DNA of 64,000 bases from the NCBI GenBank assembly GCA_963969365.1, contig OZ017759.1, forward strand, positions 62,001 through 126,000. Direction: 5' to 3'. The stretch's first letter is position 1. Each line of letters begins with the position of its first letter. A program made the position numbers and the translations under genes. The notes below the pieces were generated by a model. The model was not told where the DNA came from and did no database searches. It saw only the letters and a program-made list of their open reading frames with translations. Source of the stretch: Asterochloris sp. CNOR1 (Eukaryota; Chlorophyta; Trebouxiophyceae; Trebouxiales; Trebouxiaceae). Below are positions 58,271 through 64,000 of this stretch, piece after piece.

Positions 58271-59125
58271 TTAGGCAAGGGACCGCTGAAAGTAGGCAAG
58301 CTCATTGTCCAGCGATAAATCTGGCCCGTCCAGCTGCTGTGCAGCAGAGAAGTCTGCCAGCACGACTCGGTCAGTCTCGCGGCTGTGCAGGAAGTTGCGC
58401 AGATGCAGGTCGCCATGCCACACGCAGCACGCATGCACTGCCTGGACTGCCTCTGTCATGGCAAGGCGGAGCTCCTGCAAGGGCGGGCTGTCGTCTGACA
58501 CCTGCCTTCCTCTGTTTGGAAGAAGGCGCCCGGCGCTGCAAAGCTTCGCTCAGCAGCGCCTCCTCCAGCTGCAGACGCACGCTGTCCAAGTAGTCCTGAA
58601 CTTGCTGAGCAACTTTCAGCATTTTCACAACACGCTGAGCGCTCCGTGGCTGAGCTGGATGCATCTGAGATGTCTTTGTGGTCTTAGTGCTGCGCCACTC
58701 TGTGAGCGGCTGGGCAAGGGTATCCCACAGAGAGGTGGCCTCCACCCACTGCCGCGAGCGCACTGGGCCAGAGTCAGGGCGCAATGCAAGTGCTCAGTAA
58801 TCTCTCATCTTGGTGGCTGCAGGCAGGCCACACCAGACCTTCCAACAAGCTGCATCTGGATGCAGCGCAACCGGCAGAGGTCTTTCAGCAGTGACCAGTC
58901 ACCTGCTTCAGCCTGCTGCTTGCCCTGCTAAAAGGCCTGCTGCCTGCCCTGCTCAAGAGCCTGCTCAAAAGCCTGCTCAAAAGCCTGCTGCTTGCTCTGC
59001 TCAAAAGCCTGCTGCTTGCCCTGCTCAAAAGCCTGCTGCACCATCTGCTCAGCCTGCTGCATCCCCCATTCAATCGACTTTAAATTTGCATTCTTGCTGC
59101 ATGGCAAACTCAGAGGGCTGCGCAT
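58271..59125 (-). pseudogene. Kinase-like protein, interrupted reading frame
   Basis: The last frame (58501-58271, TAA stop) reads LRLAMTEAVQAVHACCVWHG, then DLHLRNFL and VVLADFSAAQQL. This fits the catalytic loop (HGDLHxRN) and metal-binding DFS/DFG region of protein-kinase-like folds. A second frame upstream (about 58784-58505) encodes a helical stretch (AQRVVKMLKVAQQVQDYLDS) but meets the kinase frame only through a one-base shift at the GGCAGGTGTCAG site. The first frame starts at 59125 and encodes 5-9 residue repeats of QQAFEQ(GK/SK), interrupted by a TAG where sister repeats have GAG. A small unrecognised intron could rescue the shift, but not the TAG. Head-to-head spacing with ITPA suggests it once was a normal gene. 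No activation-loop or N-lobe Lys motif is identified. Confidence 0.5.
58927..59060 (-). repeat. Short tandem repeat encoding QQAFEQ units
   Basis: A run of 12-24 nt units (minus strand AAGCAGCAGGCTTTTGAGCAG) encodes repeated QQAFEQGK/SK. It is Gln-rich and probably helical if translated. The last unit has TTTTAG in place of TTTGAG. Confidence 0.85.
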
Positions 59126-59358
59126 TCAGCTGAATGCATGCCCTGCAGAGGGTCACGTCCCCACTGCCTGTCGTTCTTACATTCAAGTTGGAAGTCAAAC
59201 AGATCCGGCCACAAATATACCAGTGCAGACAGATACTGGTAGCCACCTGCTCAGCAGCCCAGTCTGTTCTTGGTTCTGACCGCAGGCCAAGAGAGTGGGG
59301 CCAGTCTGTGCCCATCTCAGCAGTGGTGTACCGGGGCTCAAAAGGCAATCCCCTGGCA
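59126..59358. promoter_or_regulatory. Divergent promoter, kinase-like gene and ITPA
   Basis: A 233 bp gap between head-to-head starts. No specific element is recognised. Confidence 0.35.
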
Positions 59359-61370
59359 ATGCGTGAAATCTACTTTGCCACTGGCAATCAGAATAAGCTG
59401 AAGGAGGTGAGCAGGACAAAGATAGCGCCTGACACTCGGCATTGCTGGTGCTGAGAGGGATTTTCAGCTGCAGGTTGTGGCAATTTTGGAGGCTGGGGAG
59501 TCGTTGCCTTTCCAGCTGCGCCAGGCAGAGGTCGACCTCCCAGAGCTGCAGGTGTGCTGCCTGGTCACGCTGCTGCCTGTGCGGCTCTTCTGGAGGGCTG
59601 TGCTGTGCCCCTTTGCTGATGGAGCACGCTGCTGATTGCCCTGTTCTTGGCACCGCTGCTGTGCAGACTGGGTTGCACGTGCTTGCTCTGCTTCGGTGTT
59701 CAAGAAACATCACAGCTAGTATGAGAAGGGTGGCACAGAATAGGAGACGTCTCCTGCTCAGAATAAACACAGGCCTTTGCAAAGTGGCAACACGAGCTGT
59801 CGAGCCGCCTATGAAGGCTTTTGAAAGGGCTGGTCTTTATGCCTCTGGCCGGAGGCTGGCCTTCAAGCATACTCTCACTGCATGCTTTTGCAGGGTGAGG
59901 CTGAGGACATCGCATCCGATAAGTGCAGACTGGCAGCCAAGCAGGCAGGTGCTGCAGCATGCTTGGGCCCCCACAAGAGCATGGCAGCCACCTTGCAGCA
60001 CCTTTCCACAGCACCCCACCTGGCGGCTGTTCCAAGTGATGCAGACAAGCGCACTGCCAGCTGCCACCGTGGGCACGCATGCTGCAGGCCAGCCGCTGCG
60101 AGTGCAGGCTGCCACTCATGTATGCCCTTGCATTTTGCCGGTTGAGATTTGCAGGGTCCTCCTGCACCACGCATTGCAGGCAAGCAACACCTGTGGTTCA
60201 CTTATTGCTTAGACGTTATTTTGTTTTGTAAATCATTAAATAGGTGTTTGTCTGTGCAGGTGGGAGCAGCTGTCATCGTGGAGGATACCAGCCTCTGTTT
60301 CACAGCGCTTGGAGGCCTGCCAGGTGGGTGCACCCCACCCCTTGTCAGCAAAGAGCATGCAGCAATTTCGGGACTTCTTGCTGACAGCGTTGGGGCCAGG
60401 TGTGATGCACGCCCACCATTGTTGAGCAAGCATAAGCTTTGCAATGTGAGGCCTCTCTCTTACCTCAGCTCGTGCCGCCTTGCCATGCAGGGCCCTACTG
60501 CAAGTGGTTCCTCAAAAAGCTTGGTCCCGCCGGCCTGCACAAGATGCTAGGTGAGCACTGTTGGCAGCCGCCATGCACCTCTCTGCAGAGCCAGGTCTGA
60601 CTTGAAACATGCTGAAGGTTTTTGTACTTTGATGCAGCGGGTTTTGAGGACCACTCTGGCTGGGCACAGTGTATCTTCGCCTACTGTGAAGGTGAGCCCT
60701 GGTGCACAAAACCCGGTCTTACACGAAGCCCTCGTGGAAATGTGTCAGCAAGCTCAGCCCTGGCTGCCTTTGCCCAGGCTGCATGCACCATTGTGCATGT
60801 TCAGGTCACTCTGCTAGGCCTGTCACTCCAGTCCCTGTCAGCCCAGGCAACCCTGTGGATGTCCCTCCCACATAAGCTTCCGTTGTGCAGCGCCTTTCAG
60901 CCCGGGTGAACCCATTGGCGTCCCTGCTGCATCATCTTCCTTCACACAGTGCCTGTCAACCTTTGTATCATCATCAGGACTCCTGCCACATGCCCTGCCT
61001 TCATGCAGGTCCAGGAGCAGAGCCCAAATTGTTTGTGGGTCGCACAGAGGGCACCATTGTAGCGCCTCGGGTCAAGGAGGGCGCACCTGTGTTTGGCTGG
61101 GACCCCTGCTTCCAGCCTGAGAGCTTCAATGAAACGTTTGGCGAGATGGACAAAGCAGTCAAAAACACAATCTCCCACAGGTACGGTCAGGAGTCCAGGA
61201 AAACCATGGCCTCAGTCCAAGCAAATGCTCTGAGGTGCAATGACAATCATGCTGCCACGTGTGACTGATGGCGTGGTGCCTTGCCTTGCAGGTACAGAGC
61301 ACTAGACAAGCTCAGGACATTCCTGCTGGGGCAACCCAGCTCAACAGAATCTAAGGCTGCAGCCCCCTGA
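59359..61370 (+). CDS. ITPA: Inosine triphosphate pyrophosphatase
   Basis: HAM1-family house-cleaning enzyme that hydrolyses ITP, dITP and XTP to monophosphates, keeping deaminated purines out of DNA and RNA. Eight exons join in phase: 59359-59406, 59474-59551, 59894-59944, 60260-60323, 60491-60550, 60638-60691, 61009-61180 and 61292-61370, giving 201 residues, the usual size. Motifs seen are [13 protein letters not shown] at the N-terminus (substrate-binding loop), [62 protein letters not shown] and [16 protein letters not shown]. Intron 3 has a GC donor (CAG|GCAGGT), required by phase and by the family alignment KQ|VGAAV. The protein is predicted cytosolic; no targeting peptide is seen. Confidence 0.96.
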
Positions 61371-61825
61371 TCCCCTCCTCTCCCACTCCCCAGCAGCACC
61401 TTGAGACTGATTCCAACGATTGTTTGACTGAGATGCCTGGCACATTCATTTACTGCACAGTACTGTCTGCTTGACGCTTCTGACTCTGGTGTTCATGAAA
61501 GAAAGCTATGCTGAGCGAGCTCACTCAGCTCTCACACCAACCCTCGTTGGACATCGACCGGCAGCTTCTCCTGCAAAGGGCATGCATTGCAGAGGGGCCT
61601 GCGCAATTGCAGGGCTTGATCAGGGAACCACACAGTCACTCTTGGACAAGGGTGGGATGCCTCACAATGGGGGAGGGACTCTAGGGGCTGGTGGTGTTGT
61701 GGTGTACAACAGCACACACGGAGGTGTTACGTTGCAGTCCTCAGCTGGTCTGCTGGGCACCACAACAGATTGGCCTTGTGCTGCAGACATTGGCAATCGC
61801 GCCGCTGAGCAGTGCAGAGGCGTCC
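61371..61825. other. Convergent intergenic, ITPA and VTC gene
   Basis: 455 bp between the TGA of ITPA and the minus-strand TGA at 61826. No exon or TGTAA signal is seen. It presumably holds both 3' UTRs. Confidence 0.5.
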
Positions 61826-63543
61826 TCACAGGTGGGCACTGATGGCAGTAAGGATGATGGCTGAGATGGTGGCGGCCAGCAGGAGCACAACCAGCAGCAC
61901 AGGCCCAATCTGGTCATCAAAACGCACAGTCTGTCGCCTCAGAATCTGGATGGTACGCTTCTTGTACATCCACAGCGCGTACAACATGAACAGGACTGCG
62001 ATGGGCGCGATGATGATCCCGGCAAACTGCAAGCAGCACCAAGCAGGTTGAGCTGCCCTACCAATATCAGAGACAAGGCATTAAAGGCAAAGTAATGACT
62101 CCTACATGCTCTCAACAGAAATTTGGGTGGCATGTTGTCAACCCTGGACTGGCTCAGAGCCCACCTGGCCAGCCTGGCAGCCTTTGCCAATGCAGGCGGT
62201 GGCCCCACCGCCTCCGGCTGCGCTGGGGGCCACCGACGACCCCCCCAAGAGGCTGAGGCCAGTGAAGAGAATGAGCACGCTGATCTGGAGCCACTGCAGG
62301 AATGTGCGCTCGTTGGCGAAGAAGGTCTTGGGCTCCACACGGGTACGCACGAGGGAGCCTTTCCGGCGCTCTGCTTGAGGGGGAAGATTGTTGGCCACCT
62401 GCTGGCATCAAGCACTGAGGATCAGGTCAGGCAAGGGTATTTGTTACAGCTGTGCTCGGTGCAAATCTTGCCGGCGCGCAGCTTGGCAGCAGAGATTGAT
62501 GCCGCCCACAAGCCTTGGAACCCAGACGTTGCACCATGCAGGCAGCAAGTTGACACAGCGGAGCAACAGCAGACCTCTGGATCCTGGCTGCCTGCTGCTG
62601 GCTCCTTGTTGCCCTCTTCCGGCAGCAGGGGCTCTCTGCGATCTGCTTGAGTGTCTGCTGGACGAGCAGGCAGCTCTAGCGACTGTGTTGAGGGCTGTGC
62701 CTGCACAGTCGTCCCCGCAATCCCTGGCAAAAGCGTCCATGGCAGCATGGTCTCGCAGCCCCGCACTGAGAGTTCGGCCGCGCTGGGTGACTGCTCCTGG
62801 CCCCACGCCTCCCCCTGGGGAGGCTGCCGGCCTGTGCTGCCATCTGGCGCCATGTCGATGATGACATCACCCGTGTCAGGGTGGCTTTCGGCGTCTGCAG
62901 GCCTGCCAGCCACGCTTCCCCAACCAGCGAGGCCAGCACCCGGCCTGCTTCCTGCCACCAGACTGGCAGCAGGTTCAGCAGCACTGCCGGCCCCCATGCT
63001 GGAACCCACTACAGACTGCTGGCCGCAGGTGGCTCCACCGAAAGGAGCGGGGTCAGCTGCACTGGCAGCCCCACTGCTGGCAGCGTCTGAAGCCTGCTGG
63101 CCAGAGGTGGCTCCAGCCGCAACTGAGGAGCGCAGGGTGACCCCTGCAGGCTGCCAGCAGCAGGCGGCTCCACCAGCAGCCACGCCGCCGGCTGCGCCCG
63201 CATCTGGTGAGTGCACCAAAGGGTGCACAGGCAGTGCAGCAGGGTCTGACTTAATGCTGCTGGCGCTGCCATCCAGGTGAACATGCAGGCCTGGCAGCAT
63301 GCCGGCCCCTCCATCACCGGGCAGACCAGCCGCCTGCCCCTCTGGCCCCTTGCTGACTGGTGCCTGGCCCAGCATCTGCGGCTCGGCAGCCCCTGCTGCT
63401 GCTGCTGCCTGCTGCTGCTGCCTGACGGCAGTGATTCTGCCGGCCATCAGCCTCCTCAGCCGCTGGGTGAGCCCAGGCCCTGCTGACTGCTTGGGTGGCT
63501 CAGCCTCAGGCTCAGGGGAGGGAAACAGCCAGGAGGCAGCATC
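61826..63543 (-). CDS. VTC polyphosphate polymerase subunit, C-terminal part
   Basis: Vacuolar transporter chaperone proteins make and translocate polyphosphate into acidic vacuoles (acidocalcisomes in algae). Three exons join in phase: 63543-62575, 62398-62165 and 62026-61826, giving 467 visible residues; the gene continues past the right edge. The DUF202/VTC1 domain is clear: [20 protein letters not shown], then hydrophobic segments [34 protein letters not shown] and [20 protein letters not shown], with MYKKRT and FDDQIGP between them. The 323-residue first exon is low-complexity (Ala/Gly/Gln) after [16 protein letters not shown], and may link a VTC catalytic core to the membrane domain. 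Whether this is a VTC4-type polymerase cannot be told from here. The donor at 62575 (GTCTGC) is weak. Confidence 0.82.
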
Positions 63544-64000
63544 CTGCAGAGGGGCACCATCATGGTTGCAACCACCCATCAGAACACTATGGTGAGCCCT
63601 GCAATGCCCCAGAGGCAGATGGCCCACCCAGGGTCAGACCTGAGTGTGGCAGGCGCCCTCCATCTAGCTGGGGTCAGGCTTGATTCTTTAAAAAGAGAAG
63701 CTAGCATAGGAGGTTGTGCAGCCAATGTGTGGCAAGCCAAGGCTGCCCTCTGCTTGTGCTTGCATGGGAGCAGTGTCCCCACGTTCTGTCAACACGGCAG
63801 CACATGCTACTGCAACCCAATAAGCCTTCCTGCATTGTCACAATATGATTGGGGGATTCTCAGGCCAGCGATCGCAGGGCTTCCTGATGCAGCAACAGCA
63901 AAGGCACCATCTGGACCTTGCCAAGCAACCACAGAATGATGGCAGACTTGAAAGCCTTGACAGATGTCCAAGGTGACCACCTGCACCGTGTCACAGCGCA
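63544..64000. other. Right edge, intron or further VTC exons
   Basis: No exon could be confirmed. A minus-strand stretch near 63925-63980, with a GTGCAG acceptor and VVTLDICQGF in one frame, is a weak candidate for the next upstream exon of the VTC gene. Confidence 0.3.

Noticed and set aside
62651-63280. Plus-strand 209-codon open frame rich in Pro/Ala/Ser
   Set aside because: It is antisense to the low-complexity VTC exon, and its composition mirrors that exon. No independent evidence.
1-64000. Bacterial features such as operons, CRISPR arrays, ribosome-binding sites and IS elements
   Set aside because: The genes are intron-rich and eukaryotic; no direct-repeat/spacer array, transposase or Shine-Dalgarno context was seen.

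Overview
The window looks like nuclear DNA of a green alga (Chlorophyta, most likely Trebouxiophyceae). It is GC-rich, and its genes are broken into many short exons with strong GT(G/A)AG donors and (T/C)GCAG acceptors. TGTAA poly(A) signals lie after several stops, and the gene set mixes plant-type and fungal-type housekeeping proteins, including a VTC-type polyphosphate polymerase subunit that land plants lack. Lineage is inferred from these features, not from a database match. Exon chains were built by eye, requiring canonical splice sites, continuous codon phase and family resemblance. For eight genes the chain closes to a full-length protein.

Layout, left to right: a partial unknown nuclear gene (-, runs off the left edge); ribosomal protein L10a (+); a CID-domain RNA polymerase II CTD-binding protein (-); a C2H2 zinc-finger gene (+); an SNM1/DCLRE1-type DNA crosslink-repair nuclease (-); a 94-residue acidic protein (-); a tandem pair of lineage-specific proteins (+), one apparently truncated; a 15-exon long-chain acyl-CoA synthetase (+); the spliceosomal factor CACTIN (-); an unrecognised 13-exon nuclear protein (+); a coiled-coil protein (-); about 8 kb with no intact gene but with degenerate fragments of MRE11 and EXO1 set among inverted repeats; a damaged kinase-like gene (-); ITP pyrophosphatase (+); and the C-terminal part of a VTC protein (-, runs off the right edge).

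Genes often sit head to head with short shared promoters (80 bp at 11430-11509, about 200 bp at 2374-2570, 428 bp at 40229-40656, 233 bp at 59126-59358) or tail to tail with close 3' ends. No operon-like logic is expected. Two nuclease relics and an intact SNM1 give the window a DNA-repair flavour, which may be coincidence.

The most unusual feature is general. Introns are filled with decayed direct copies of the adjacent exon edge, each carrying its own splice site. Copies of an exon's 5' end lie in the upstream intron and copies of its 3' end in the downstream intron, in at least eight genes; one intron holds about 16 copies with a 72-73 nt period. In contrast, the 50.4-56.8 kb region has inverted (palindromic) copies. 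GC-AG introns are also unusually common: six clear cases among about 75 introns.
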